Source: Desulfobacterales bacterium
GTDB lineage: Bacteria; Desulfobacterota; Desulfobacteria; Desulfobacterales; JADGBH01
Direction: 5' to 3'
Assembly: GCA_015231595.1 (NCBI GenBank)
Contig: JADGBH010000010.1
Span: 25,299-89,298 of the forward strand
Length of the DNA: 64,000 nucleotides
Below the pieces are notes generated by a model. That model made no database searches. It had not been told where the DNA came from and saw nothing but the letters and a program-made list of their open reading frames with translations. Positions 46,742-55,883 of this stretch are shown here, one piece after another; positions within the stretch are counted from its first letter, which is position 1; each line of letters opens with the position of its first letter. The translations under genes and the position numbers were made by a program.

Positions 46742-47864
46742 TTATTTCGCAAATGCAAAGCGAGTAGTTATAAAAGTTGGAAGCGGAGTTCTAACTTTAT
46801 CGAACAGCTTAAATTTAAATGTCATTCAATCAATATCAAGACAAATAAGCCTATTGAACGATAAAGGGATAGAAGTTATACTTGTATCATCAGGTGCAAT
46901 GGCTTCGGGTTTAAAAAAAATGGGATTTAAATCAAGACCCGATGAAATACCTAAGCGTCAAGCAATTGCAGCGATCGGTCAACCAGGTCTCATGGTAGAA
47001 TATGAAAAAGCTTTTAGCGAATATGGTAAAAAAGTAGCTCAAATCCTTCTTACTACTGAAGACCTTTGCAGCAGAAAAAGATATTTAAACGCAAGAAATA
47101 CAATGTATGTTCTTTTATCGTGGAAGGTTGTTCCAATTATAAATGAAAATGATACTGTAGCTACTCAAGAAATAAAATTTGGTGATAATGACAATCTTTC
47201 AGCTATGATAGCTCTTCTCATGGATGCGGATGTTCTTGTTAACCTTACTGATATTGACGGACTTTATACGAAAAATCCAAGAGTCTATAAAGATGCTGAG
47301 CTTATAAGTGAAGTTAAAAAAATAGGAAAAGATATTGAAACAATTGCAGGATCTATACCAGGCGCTCTTGGCACCGGAGGCATGCTTTCAAAAATAAAAG
47401 CAGCTCAAAAAGCAACATCTTCAGGCCTTCCAATGATAATTGCAAAGGGAGAAAAAGAGGACATACTTTTAGAGTTGTTTGACGGAAAAAAGCATGGAAC
47501 TTTATTTCTTCCTAAAAATCAAAAACCTCCACGCCGAAAATGTTGGCTAGCTTATGCAGCTAAACCAAAAGGAACATTGGTTGTTGATAAAGGTGCTGAA
47601 AATGCCGTTATTAATAATGGTAAAAGCCTTTTGCCCAGCGGAATTATATCTGTGTCAGGAGATTTTAACGTTGGAGATCCAGTTGCATTTCATAATATTG
47701 AAGGAGAAAAGCTTGGTGTTGGACTCGCCAATTATAGTTCCACTGATGTAAATAAAATTAAAGGTTTAAATTCGAAAATTATAGCTGAACAGCTTGGTAG
47801 TAAATCCTACGATGAAGTTATCCACAGAAATAATCTTGCTTTGACGAATGAATGTAATTTTTAG
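46722..47864 (+). CDS. proB: Glutamate 5-kinase
   Basis: First step of proline synthesis, phosphorylating glutamate. The 380-residue enzyme has the amino-acid-kinase fold (VVIKVGSGVLT, VSSGAMASGL, INENDTVATQEIKFGDND, GTGGMLSKIKAA) and a C-terminal PUA domain (about 275-365, GTLVVDKGAENAVI, LPSGIISVSG). Its ATG lies 20 bases inside obgE. proA follows after 55 bases with its own ribosome-binding site, so the two pathway enzymes are made together. Confidence 0.97.
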   Translation: MKSNIINYFANAKRVVIKVGSGVLTLSNSLNLNVIQSISRQISLLNDKGIEVILVSSGAMASGLKKMGFKSRPDEIPKRQAIAAIGQPGLMVEYEKAFSEYGKKVAQILLTTEDLCSRKRYLNARNTMYVLLSWKVVPIINENDTVATQEIKFGDNDNLSAMIALLMDADVLVNLTDIDGLYTKNPRVYKDAELISEVKKIGKDIETIAGSIPGALGTGGMLSKIKAAQKATSSGLPMIIAKGEKEDILLELFDGKKHGTLFLPKNQKPPRRKCWLAYAAKPKGTLVVDKGAENAVINNGKSLLPSGIISVSGDFNVGDPVAFHNIEGEKLGVGLANYSSTDVNKIKGLNSKIIAEQLGSKSYDEVIHRNNLALTNECNF

Positions 47865-47919
47865 TTAAATTTAAAATCAAAAAAAATAGAATTAGAAAAA
47901 GCGTTGAGGAGATTTTGCC

Positions 47920-49176
47920 ATGACCATTGAAGAAACAATTAAGGAGATAGCTAAAGAGGCAAAAGAAGCTTCAAGAAAAATCGCTAAGTGTGACACATTT
48001 GAAAAGAATGAAGTTTTGCTTAAAATAGCTGAATTGCTTGAAAAAAAATCAGAAATTATTAAGCAGGAAAATGAAAAAGATGTATCCAGAGCAAAAGAAA
48101 TGGGGCTATCTAATGCAATGATAGACAGGCTTACAATAAAAGACGCAACAATTACGTCAATGATAGACGGATTAAAAGAAATAGTGCAGCTTGAAGATCC
48201 TGTTTATTCAATAACTCAAACATGGAAAAGACCTAACGGACTTGTTGTTTCCAAAATGCGCATACCTCTTGGAGTTATAAGCATTATTTATGAATCAAGG
48301 CCAAATGTAACTATTGATACAGCAGCTCTGTGTCTGAAATCAGGAAATGCCGTAATACTTCGCGGAGGTTCAGAAGCATTACATTCAAATCAAATTCTTT
48401 CTGAAATTATATGTGAAGCTTTAAAAGAAACAGGTATTACAGAAAAGGCGGCGCAGCTTATACCAATGAGGGATAGGGACGCGATAAATTTTCTTTTAAA
48501 ACAGGATGAATATATCGATCTTATTATTCCAAGGGGTGGAGAAAGTTTAATCCGTTTTGTCGTCGAAAATTCAAAAATTCCTGTTTTGAAACATTATAAG
48601 GGTGTTTGTCATGTTTATGTGGATGCTAATGCCGATATTAAAATGGCGGAAGAAATCTGCTTGAATGCAAAAGTTCAGAGACCAGGGGTTTGTAACGCCA
48701 TGGAAACTATGCTTGTCAATAAAGATATAGCCCAAGAATTTCTTCCTAAAATGGCGGAAAAATTTAAACAAGCTGGAGTTGAATTAAGAGGTTGCCCTGA
48801 AACACTTAAAATAATTACAGATGTAAAAGAAGCTTCAGAAGAGGATTGGTATGCTGAATATTTAACCCTTATTCTTTCAATTAAAATTGTTGATGATATA
48901 GATGAAGCAATAATGCATATTCAAAAATACGGGTCAAATCATACGGAAACAATTGTAACATCGGATTATAAGAGAGCAAGAATTTTTTTAAAAGATGTTG
49001 ATTCTTCTGTTGTGCTTGTAAATGCATCAACAAGGTTTAATGACGGGTGCCAGCTTGGGCTTGGCGCTGAAATGGGAATAAGCACTACGAAGCTTCATGC
49101 TTTTGGCCCTATGGGTCTTAATGAGCTTACAACTACAAAATTTATAGTTTTAGGAGACGGTCAAATAAGGACATAA
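47920..49176 (+). CDS. proA: Glutamate-5-semialdehyde dehydrogenase (gamma-glutamyl phosphate reductase)
   Basis: Second step of proline synthesis, NADPH-dependent reduction of glutamyl phosphate. The 418 residues show the family motifs [35 protein letters not shown], the catalytic Cys in [13 protein letters not shown], and [30 protein letters not shown] precedes the start. rsfS follows 14 bases later. In many relatives nadD sits between proA and rsfS; it is not here. Confidence 0.97.
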   Translation: MTIEETIKEIAKEAKEASRKIAKCDTFEKNEVLLKIAELLEKKSEIIKQENEKDVSRAKEMGLSNAMIDRLTIKDATITSMIDGLKEIVQLEDPVYSITQTWKRPNGLVVSKMRIPLGVISIIYESRPNVTIDTAALCLKSGNAVILRGGSEALHSNQILSEIICEALKETGITEKAAQLIPMRDRDAINFLLKQDEYIDLIIPRGGESLIRFVVENSKIPVLKHYKGVCHVYVDANADIKMAEEICLNAKVQRPGVCNAMETMLVNKDIAQEFLPKMAEKFKQAGVELRGCPETLKIITDVKEASEEDWYAEYLTLILSIKIVDDIDEAIMHIQKYGSNHTETIVTSDYKRARIFLKDVDSSVVLVNASTRFNDGCQLGLGAEMGISTTKLHAFGPMGLNELTTTKFIVLGDGQIRT

Positions 49177-49190
49177 AAAAAGGATTTATA

Positions 49191-49634
49191 ATGGAAGACT
49201 ATTTAAATGAAATAAAATCGAATATAGATGTATACATTAAAGCTGTATCAGGGAAAAAAGCAAAAGATATTCTTATAATTGATTTAAGGGGGTTATCTTA
49301 TATTGCTGATTTCTTTGTTATCTGCACAGGAATGTCAAGCAGACAAGTTAGTTCTGTAGGAGAATTTATACTCTATGAATTAAAAAAAGCTGATATAAAA
49401 CCCCTTGGATTTGAAGGTATAGCTGAAGGACATTGGGTTTTACTAGACTATACTGATGTAGTTATTCATGTTTTTTATGAACCTATTCGAACGTTTTATA
49501 ATTTAGAAGGGCTCTGGCCTGATGCAAGAAAAATAAGAATAACATCGGATTCAGATGGTTTGATCGTCTATGAAGTAGATAATAAACACAATGAAAATAT
49601 CTATAAAAAATTTAAAACGGAGATTATATTGTGA
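49191..49634 (+). CDS. rsfS: Ribosomal silencing factor RsfS
   Basis: Binds L14 and blocks subunit joining in starvation. The 147-residue protein has the DUF143/Iojap core: GKKAKDILIIDLRGLSYIADFFVICTGMSSRQV, then GFEGIAEGHWVLLDYTDVVIHVF and FYNLEGLWPDA. AAAGGA precedes the ATG. Its stop overlaps the gpmI GTG start (GTGA). Confidence 0.95.
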   Translation: MEDYLNEIKSNIDVYIKAVSGKKAKDILIIDLRGLSYIADFFVICTGMSSRQVSSVGEFILYELKKADIKPLGFEGIAEGHWVLLDYTDVVIHVFYEPIRTFYNLEGLWPDARKIRITSDSDGLIVYEVDNKHNENIYKKFKTEIIL

Positions 49635-51181
49635 ATAAATATAGACCTTGCATGCTAATGATATTAGATGGATGGGGTATAGGCAAAAACGATGACGGTA
49701 ATGCTGTATATTTGTCAAAAACACCATTCCTTGAAAAAATGAGAAATGATTATCCAAATACACAGCTTATGTGTTCAGGTGAAGCTGTAGGACTCCCTGA
49801 TGGTATAATGGGTAACTCAGAAGTAGGGCATTTAAATATTGGTGCTGGCAGGATTGTTTATCAAGATTTATTAAGGATAGATTTATCCATTCGTAATGGC
49901 GCTTTTTTTGAGAATAAAGTATTTAATGAATTAATATCTAATGTTAAAGAAAAAAGTTCTTCTCTTCATTTAATAGGACTTGTATCAGATGGAGGTGTTC
50001 ATAGCCAATTCTCCCATATTATAGCTCTTCTGGATCTTGCAGAACGAAAGGGAGTTAAAAATGTATATATACACGCGATTCTTGACGGAAGAGATACTCC
50101 TCCTGATAGCGGAGCAGGATTTATAAAAAATTTAAATGATCATATTCAGAAAAAACATAATGGTAAAATTGCAACAATATGCGGTAGATATTATGCAATG
50201 GACAGGGATACAAGGTGGGACAGAACAGAAAAAGCATATAACCTTTATACAAAAGCCGACGGTGTTCATGAAAACGATCCTATAATTGCTGTTCAAAATG
50301 CCTATGCTAAAAAAGAGACAGACGAATTTATTAAACCGATTGTTATTGTTGATGAAAATACAAAACCTATAGCAACAATGCAGGATAATGACGGACTAAT
50401 ATTTTTTAATTTTCGTTCTGATAGAGCAAGACAGCTTACCCGTAGTTTTACAGAAAAAGATTTTTCTTTTTTTAAAAGAGAACAGATTCCAGCATTCTGC
50501 AGTTTTGTAACTATGACTCAGTATGACGAAAAATTTACTTTACCTATCGCATTTCCTCAGTTTGAGCTTATGGAAATTTTAGGAGAAATTATAAGTAAAC
50601 AAGGATTTAAACAATTAAGGATAGCTGAAACAGAAAAATATGCTCACGTAACATATTTTTTTAATGGAGGTATTGAAAAGCCGTTTACCCTTGAAGATAG
50701 ATGTCTTATACCTTCTCCGAGAGATATTGCGACCTATGATTTAAGGCCAGAAATGAGTGCTTATAAAGTTAAGGATGAGCTTCTTAACCGTTTAAATACA
50801 AATAATTATGATCTTATTGTGGTAAATTTTGCTAATATGGATATGGTAGGCCATACAGGCATTATCGATGCGGCAATTAAAGCTTGTCAAGCTGTTGATA
50901 ATTCTGTCAAAGAAGTAGCTACTCTTGCAAAAGAAAAAGGGTATGCTGTAATGATAACAGCAGATCACGGTAATTCTGAAACTATGAAGGATGAAAATGG
51001 ACATCCCCATACTGCTCACACATTAAATCCGGTTCGTTTTATACTTGTTGATGATTCGAGAAAGGCAATTAGTCTAAGAAAAGGTGTTTTAGGAGACATC
51101 GCTCCAACTATATTAGAAATAATGGGTATAGATAAACCTGAAAAAATGACAGGAACTTCTTTAATTGAAAAAAATAATTAA
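49631..51181 (+). CDS. gpmI: 2,3-bisphosphoglycerate-independent phosphoglycerate mutase
   Basis: Interconverts 3- and 2-phosphoglycerate in glycolysis and gluconeogenesis using two metal ions. The 516 residues are full length. They show LMILDGWGIG, the catalytic Ser in GNSEVGHLNIGAGRIVYQD, HAILDGRDTPP, FFNFRSDRARQL, and the C-terminal metal site NFANMDMVGHTG / TADHGNSE / PHTAHT. The start is GTG 49631, overlapping rsfS by four bases. The next gene begins 17 bases before its stop. Confidence 0.97.
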   Translation: MNKYRPCMLMILDGWGIGKNDDGNAVYLSKTPFLEKMRNDYPNTQLMCSGEAVGLPDGIMGNSEVGHLNIGAGRIVYQDLLRIDLSIRNGAFFENKVFNELISNVKEKSSSLHLIGLVSDGGVHSQFSHIIALLDLAERKGVKNVYIHAILDGRDTPPDSGAGFIKNLNDHIQKKHNGKIATICGRYYAMDRDTRWDRTEKAYNLYTKADGVHENDPIIAVQNAYAKKETDEFIKPIVIVDENTKPIATMQDNDGLIFFNFRSDRARQLTRSFTEKDFSFFKREQIPAFCSFVTMTQYDEKFTLPIAFPQFELMEILGEIISKQGFKQLRIAETEKYAHVTYFFNGGIEKPFTLEDRCLIPSPRDIATYDLRPEMSAYKVKDELLNRLNTNNYDLIVVNFANMDMVGHTGIIDAAIKACQAVDNSVKEVATLAKEKGYAVMITADHGNSETMKDENGHPHTAHTLNPVRFILVDDSRKAISLRKGVLGDIAPTILEIMGIDKPEKMTGTSLIEKNN

Positions 51182-51698
51182 TAATATAACTGATTTTGTT
51201 ACTGGGAAAGAAATTCCTAACGTTGGGTCAGAAGAAAATCGTCAATTATTTGAAAAGTTTCTTGTTGAGAAAAAAGGCTTTTCAAATAATGATATAGAAA
51301 TAGATGTTCCAATATTGCTTGATATTGACGGAGAGTCTTATGATTCTTCCGTTGATATCATAGTTTGTATTAATGATATCAAATTAATAGCTGTAAAGTG
51401 TGCTGCAGGCTCAATTGGTTCACGCGAAAGAGAAATCCTTTCAGCAGCACGAATATTTTGCGATTACCAAATTCCTTTTTCTGTTGTAACCGACGGAAAA
51501 ACGGCCATAATCATGGATACTATTTCAGGAAAAAAAATCGGAGATAGTATTGAAGCTGTCCATTCAAAACCAGTATTAATAGAAATTCTGAACGATTTAA
51601 AGCTTGTCCCTCTTTCCAAAGAAAGAATCAATAAAGAAAAAATTATATTCCGATCCTATGATAGCATGAATGTTAATCGTATTAAAAATTTACTCTAA
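51165..51698 (+). CDS. HSDR_N-like (type I restriction R N-terminal domain) protein
   Basis: A 177-residue protein with SEENRQLFEKFLVEKKGFSNNDIEIDVPI followed by SSVDIIVCINDIKLIAVKCAAGSIGSREREIL. This is the arrangement of the PD-(D/E)XK nuclease domain found at the N-terminus of HsdR, here alone without helicase motor. The catalytic E-x-K is replaced by VKC, keeping the Asp and Lys but not the Glu. It overlaps gpmI by 17 bases, so it is co-transcribed with housekeeping genes; small HSDR_N proteins of this kind recur in Desulfobacterota. Activity and role are unknown. Confidence 0.75.
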   Translation: MKKIINNITDFVTGKEIPNVGSEENRQLFEKFLVEKKGFSNNDIEIDVPILLDIDGESYDSSVDIIVCINDIKLIAVKCAAGSIGSREREILSAARIFCDYQIPFSVVTDGKTAIIMDTISGKKIGDSIEAVHSKPVLIEILNDLKLVPLSKERINKEKIIFRSYDSMNVNRIKNLL

Positions 51699-51711
51699 AA
51701 CTTTAAAGTTT
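51698..51711. terminator. Short palindrome between convergent stops
   Basis: AAACTTTAAAGTTT is a 14-bp perfect palindrome spanning the 11-base gap between the HSDR_N gene and the DUF4124 gene. It could form a weak bidirectional terminator, with T residues on either side. Position is the only support. Confidence 0.3.
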
Positions 51712-52378
51712 AATATGCTACCAAACCTGCTATTTTTTTATTAGCCTCTGAAAATAAATACGAAACGGATGAATCTATATTTATATACCATGTTCCGTCC
51801 GAATAATATGTTTCCAATGATGGGCATTTTGTTTTTAAGTTTCTACCATCTTCAGAATCCAATTGTATATTTTTATTTTTATGGTCTTTGCCTATATTAG
51901 TTCTATTCTTATTCCATATATCTCCAGCTAATTCATAAAGTTCTATTATGTTTTTAACGTCTGAAGTTATTGTATAAGATATTGAAGCGTATGAACTTTG
52001 AAAAAAATTATTGGCAAGATACTTAACTTCTCCGAGAAATACGAAGTAATCATCAAACATTACGCCGACAGATGTTTTAGCATTCATTTTTTGTAAAGAT
52101 AATACCAAATTTTTAAAAACTTCACTATTTCGGAGCTCTTCTTTTTTAGATTGAGTATTATCAGGCTCTTGACTTGATTTTTTTTCTTCAATTTCTTCAT
52201 ATTTTGAATTAGATGGTGGCGCGACATTAGAATATCGCACATTGCCATTTTTATCTGTCCATTTATAGAATTCTGCCAGAACTTGAGTATTAAAGAAATA
52301 CAAGAATAGTATGTATAATAACAAATACGTAATGACCTGACCACTATTTTTGACGATTTTTTCTTTGATAGTTTTCAT
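51710..52378 (-). CDS. Exported DUF4124-domain protein
   Basis: A 222-residue protein with a long hydrophobic N-terminus (YLLLYILFLYFF, signal peptide or anchor, cleavage possible near VLA) directly followed by the DUF4124 motif FYKWTDKNGNVRYSNVAPP. The rest (about 90-222) is a poorly conserved helical and beta region with a single Cys (KCPSLETYYSDGTWYINI). DUF4124 proteins are small envelope proteins of unknown role in proteobacteria. No neighbours on its strand suggest a function. It marks the left edge of the accessory island. Confidence 0.78.
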   Translation of the reverse strand: MKTIKEKIVKNSGQVITYLLLYILFLYFFNTQVLAEFYKWTDKNGNVRYSNVAPPSNSKYEEIEEKKSSQEPDNTQSKKEELRNSEVFKNLVLSLQKMNAKTSVGVMFDDYFVFLGEVKYLANNFFQSSYASISYTITSDVKNIIELYELAGDIWNKNRTNIGKDHKNKNIQLDSEDGRNLKTKCPSLETYYSDGTWYINIDSSVSYLFSEANKKIAGLVAY

Positions 52379-52682
52379 TTTTTATCAATACTCTTAAATT
52401 AAATGTTTACTTTGTGTGATTATTCCTCAACTTTAATCTTCTAAAAGGAAGTATTTTGATGTTTAAATAAGCATAGCTAATGTTTGAATATTTTTCAAGT
52501 CCTTGTAATTTTAATTTTGAAAAATATTTCAGTAGTAACTGACATATTATTCAGTTATCTAAGGCTAAAAAATAAAGAATATTGTAAAATTTATTATTAA
52601 AAATAGAAATTATATGTCAGTTTCTATCCAGAAACTTATGCTTTTAGATTTTATTGATAATTGACTTTTTTACTATATGTAG
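52379..52682. other. AT-rich gene-free stretch
   Basis: These 304 bases upstream of the DUF4124 gene and of the decayed VWA locus are AT-rich. TTGACT near 52661, with TTATAA about 17 bases on, is a possible plus-strand promoter that would now drive only the decayed VWA remnants. Nothing else is recognisable. Confidence 0.35.
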
Positions 52683-53150
52683 TTTATAAATTTTACCGAT
52701 ACTTTATTACGGCAATATCAACTTTTTCCAGAAGAATGGTTTTCTCATGATAGTTTTTTTACTGCTCAAGCAAATTATTTATGGGAAGATTTGATAGATA
52801 CCGGCTATCCCGAATTGATTAAAAAAGGTCAAGAGATAAAAGATTATTTAAAAAAAAAGATTCCTGTAGAAAAAAAATATATAAAATCAGTAAAATAAAA
52901 GAAGAGCATAAATCTTTAGAAAGGATGAACATGCTTGAAAGAATAAAAACAATAATTGATAAACTAAAACATGGTTTAATTGATAGAGATGGGTGTCATT
53001 GCACATTGGGATGAAATCTGTCATAGACAATACTCACCTATAAAATTATGGGTAGAATTGATGCAGAGGCCGCTTTCATTAAAGAAGAATATCGTAAAAA
53101 ATTAGAGAGTGGTCCGATTATTATGGCAATTGATACCTCTGGCAGTATGA
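52683..53150 (+). pseudogene. Decayed VWA-domain (ViaA/CoxE-like) gene
   Basis: There are at least two broken reading frames. 52683-52898 has no start codon (LLRQYQLFPEEWFSHDSF ... IKSVK, stop). 53048-53150 reads MGRIDAEAAF then SGPIIMAIDTSGSM, the MIDAS motif DTSGSM preceded by GP.I as in ViaA-type VWA proteins. The VWA domain stops right after the MIDAS, where a degenerate REP arm begins at 53149, and reads to a stop at 53170. Frame shifts separate the parts, and whether the first fragment belongs to the same gene is uncertain. No RavA-like MoxR ATPase is nearby. Confidence 0.7.
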
Positions 53151-53173
53151 CCAGTCGGCCGCCCCTATAATAT
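53149..53173. repeat. Degenerate single REP arm
   Basis: GACCAGTCGGCCGCCCCTATAATAT matches the right arm of the REP doublets (GACCAGCCGGTCGCCCCTACAATAT) with three changes. The left arm is missing. It lies exactly at the truncation point of the VWA remnant and just ahead of the ribosome-binding site of the AAA-ATPase gene. Confidence 0.7.
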
Positions 53174-53194
53174 AAATAATAAGGAGTTTGTAAA

Positions 53195-54937
53195 ATGGAA
53201 AAACCTAAAAAAATACCCTACGGAATTGCAGATTTTAAAGCGATCCAGACTGAAAATTATTATTACGTAGATAAAACAAGATTTATTCCAGAAATAGAAA
53301 AATTTGGAAGATTTTTATTTCTTATCCGACCACGAAGATTTGGCAAATCTCTTTTTTTGTCAATACTCGAAAGTTATTATGATTTATATTGGGCACCAGA
53401 ATTTGATTCAATATTCCATGATACATGGATACATAAAAATCCTACAGAATATAAAAGTCAATATCTTGTTCTTTCCTTTAATTTTTCGGTAGTAAATCCA
53501 AGTATGAAAGAAGTAGAAGAGTCTTTTGAAAATCATATAAAAATACGTTTTTTTGGTTTTGAAGAAAAATATGGGAAAATACTTGATGATAAATATTTTA
53601 GCATGATTAAAAGTATTGAAAAAAGTTATTCGAAAATTGAATTTTTATTAGAATACGCATCAAAAAGAAATTTAAAAATTTATATTTTGTTGGATGAATA
53701 TGATAACTTTGCAAATACAATATTAACGTCCTACGGAGAAAAAGCATATCAGGAATTAACCCATGGAGAAGGATTTTTCAGGCATTTTTTTAATGTTTTA
53801 AAAGGAGGGGCAACCGGAATAGGAGCAGGAATTGCCAAACTTTTTATAACAGGAGTATCGCCAGTAACAATGGACGACGTTACAAGCGGTTTTAATATTG
53901 GTAAAAATATTACAATAGACCCTGATTTTAATGAAATTCTGGGATTCACCAAAGTAGAAACATTGGAAATGCTTGATTATTATCGTAATAGCGGCTTATT
54001 AAAACAGAAACCAGAAAGTCTCTATCCTGTAATGGAAGAATGGTATAATAATTACAGATTTTCAGAAAAAAATGAACAAAAAGTTTTTAATACAGATATG
54101 GTGCTTTATTTTGTTGATAAGTGCATTCATCTTGGAGCACCGCCTAAAGACTTAATAGATTATAATGTAAAAACAGATTATAAAAAATTACGACATCTTG
54201 TAGTTTTGAATCACCAGCTAAACGGTAATTTTTCTAAATTAAAGGCGATAAATGATACAGGAGAAATTACATCAGATCTTAATGTAGGTTTTCCGGCTCA
54301 CCAGCTAATAGAGCCTGAAAATTTTATATCCCTTCTGCATTATTTAGGATTAATAAGTATATCTCGAGTAGAAGAAGGAAAACCTATATTCCAAATACCT
54401 AACTTAACAGTAAAAAGTCTTTTCTATGAATATTTACGTGAAGGATTTAGAGACGGAGATGTATTTAAAATAAAATTTTGGGATTTTAGTAAATTAATTC
54501 AAAAAATGGCATATCGTGGAGAATGGAAGCCGGTTTTTGATATGATATCCGATGAAATAAACAAACAAACATCAGTAAGAAATTATATTCAAGGAGAGGC
54601 GGCAATACGGGGATTTTTATTAGCATATATCAATATGTCGGATTTCTTTATAACCCGGTGCGAAGTTGAAATGAATAAAGGATTCGCAGATATATATTTT
54701 CAGCCGTTCTTATTTAAATATCCTGATATGAAATATGCATATTTAATGGAATTAAAATATATAAAAAGAGATGAATATAATGAAAATATATTAAAAGAAA
54801 AAGTCAAGGAAGCAAAACAGCAATTAGAAAAATATGCAAAAGACGAATTTGTCCAAAAAACAATCGGAAATACAATTTTTCAAAAATTGATAGTTGTTTT
54901 TAATGGATGGGAAATGGTTTATAGGGAAGCAATATAA
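53195..54937 (+). CDS. AAA-ATPase-like/PD-(D/E)XK nuclease superfamily protein
   Basis: A 580-residue protein of the AAA-ATPase_like (PF09820) plus PDDEXK_9 (PF08011) type. The N-terminus carries PYGIADFKAIQTENYYYVDKT, a Walker A-like RPRRFGKSLFLSIL and a Walker B-like YILLDEYDNF. The C-terminus holds the nuclease-like region GFADIYFQP ... YLMELKYIKRDE, with candidate Asp, Glu and Lys catalytic residues intact. AAGGAG lies eight bases before the ATG. This family is expanded in many anaerobes, often in repeated copies; its function is unknown, with a mobile or defence role suspected. A truncated second copy follows. Confidence 0.88.
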   Translation: MEKPKKIPYGIADFKAIQTENYYYVDKTRFIPEIEKFGRFLFLIRPRRFGKSLFLSILESYYDLYWAPEFDSIFHDTWIHKNPTEYKSQYLVLSFNFSVVNPSMKEVEESFENHIKIRFFGFEEKYGKILDDKYFSMIKSIEKSYSKIEFLLEYASKRNLKIYILLDEYDNFANTILTSYGEKAYQELTHGEGFFRHFFNVLKGGATGIGAGIAKLFITGVSPVTMDDVTSGFNIGKNITIDPDFNEILGFTKVETLEMLDYYRNSGLLKQKPESLYPVMEEWYNNYRFSEKNEQKVFNTDMVLYFVDKCIHLGAPPKDLIDYNVKTDYKKLRHLVVLNHQLNGNFSKLKAINDTGEITSDLNVGFPAHQLIEPENFISLLHYLGLISISRVEEGKPIFQIPNLTVKSLFYEYLREGFRDGDVFKIKFWDFSKLIQKMAYRGEWKPVFDMISDEINKQTSVRNYIQGEAAIRGFLLAYINMSDFFITRCEVEMNKGFADIYFQPFLFKYPDMKYAYLMELKYIKRDEYNENILKEKVKEAKQQLEKYAKDEFVQKTIGNTIFQKLIVVFNGWEMVYREAI

Positions 54938-54979
54938 ATGCAAGTAATAAACAAAATATAAATAAATTTAGGTGTTTTT

Positions 54980-55087
54980 ATGAAAAAGTATCCAATAGGA
55001 ATATCGGATTTTAAGAAATTGATAGAAGAGGGATATTATTTTGTAGATAAATCTATGTTTATAGCGGATGTGAACGATAGATGGTAA
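54980..55087 (+). pseudogene. Truncated second copy of the AAA-ATPase-like gene
   Basis: The 35-codon frame reads MKKYPIGISDFKKLIEEGYY then FVDKSMFI, clearly the N-terminus of the same AAA-ATPase_like family as the gene just upstream (PYGIADFKAIQTENYYYVDKTRFI). It ends at TAA 55087 before the Walker A region. It has an AGG-containing leader but no further homologous sequence, as the cas6 3' end starts at 55116. It is read as a remnant, cut at its right side. Confidence 0.75.
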
Positions 55088-55115
55088 ATAGTGAATGACT
55101 TTATATTTTTTTAAC

Positions 55116-55883
55116 TTAAAATGAATCACTTGCTCTGCACATCCCCATGCCTTGAGTTGTTTTTACTCCAATGCCTGAGTAAAAGGCAAATCTAAAAATT
55201 GTCCATATAGCTTCCTTTTCCTGTTGGCTTGCTTTTTTATCTATTTGCCATCTTGTTTTTCCTTCAAATGATGTAATTGCTCCATGATTTTTTCTGTTAT
55301 AAACCGAATAAATTCGATGCTCTTTCAGTTGAATAAATTTTATCAATAGCTCTGGTTCTGTTTGTAAATATTCCTGCATTGATAAAGGCATTTGTTTATA
55401 AATTGATTTGATAATAAATTCCGGCATAGGCAATGGTATATGAGAGTCACCATTTTTAAATGAAGTAGGTGAAAAATGTTCCAGCCGAAAAATATCTTTA
55501 TAAGTATTTTTCGATTCATCTAAAAAATTATTTATATTTATTCGATTTGCCCAATAAGATTCTTTGTTATCTGTTGAAGTTTTAGCTAATTCAAACACAC
55601 AATTATTTAAAATGATTTCAAAGTTTGAATTAAAATATGAAAATACTGCATCGGCAATGTCGCGCATCCATGAAGCTATACGAAACCAATATAATCCATA
55701 ATCTTGATAAATATAGCTTAACGAAAAAGCTTTAGGCATGTTAGGTTGATGTAAATAATCAGCTAATGATGTATCATAATTTTTAAGGATTTCTTTAAAA
55801 AACAATCCGTGAATATGGCTACCATTAATATTTTCAGGATTACCGCTCTTTAATTTAAGAAAAATAACTTGAGATGTTAGCAT
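55116..55883 (-). CDS. cas6: CRISPR pre-crRNA endoribonuclease Cas6
   Basis: A 255-residue RAMP protein. It shows SHIHGLFFKEIL near the N-terminus with candidate catalytic His, LHQPNMPKAFSLSYI, the LEHFSPTSFKNGD strand, TSFEGKTRWQ, and the C-terminal glycine-rich loop YSGIGVKTTQGMGMC that defines Cas6. The layout fits the Cas6 of type I-D/III systems. Its ATG lies inside the cas3' stop (7-base overlap), so both are made together. No Cas10d, Csc1, Csc2, Cas4, Cas1 or Cas2 gene and no CRISPR array is in the window. Confidence 0.85.
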   Translation of the reverse strand: MLTSQVIFLKLKSGNPENINGSHIHGLFFKEILKNYDTSLADYLHQPNMPKAFSLSYIYQDYGLYWFRIASWMRDIADAVFSYFNSNFEIILNNCVFELAKTSTDNKESYWANRININNFLDESKNTYKDIFRLEHFSPTSFKNGDSHIPLPMPEFIIKSIYKQMPLSMQEYLQTEPELLIKFIQLKEHRIYSVYNRKNHGAITSFEGKTRWQIDKKASQQEKEAIWTIFRFAFYSGIGVKTTQGMGMCRASDSF

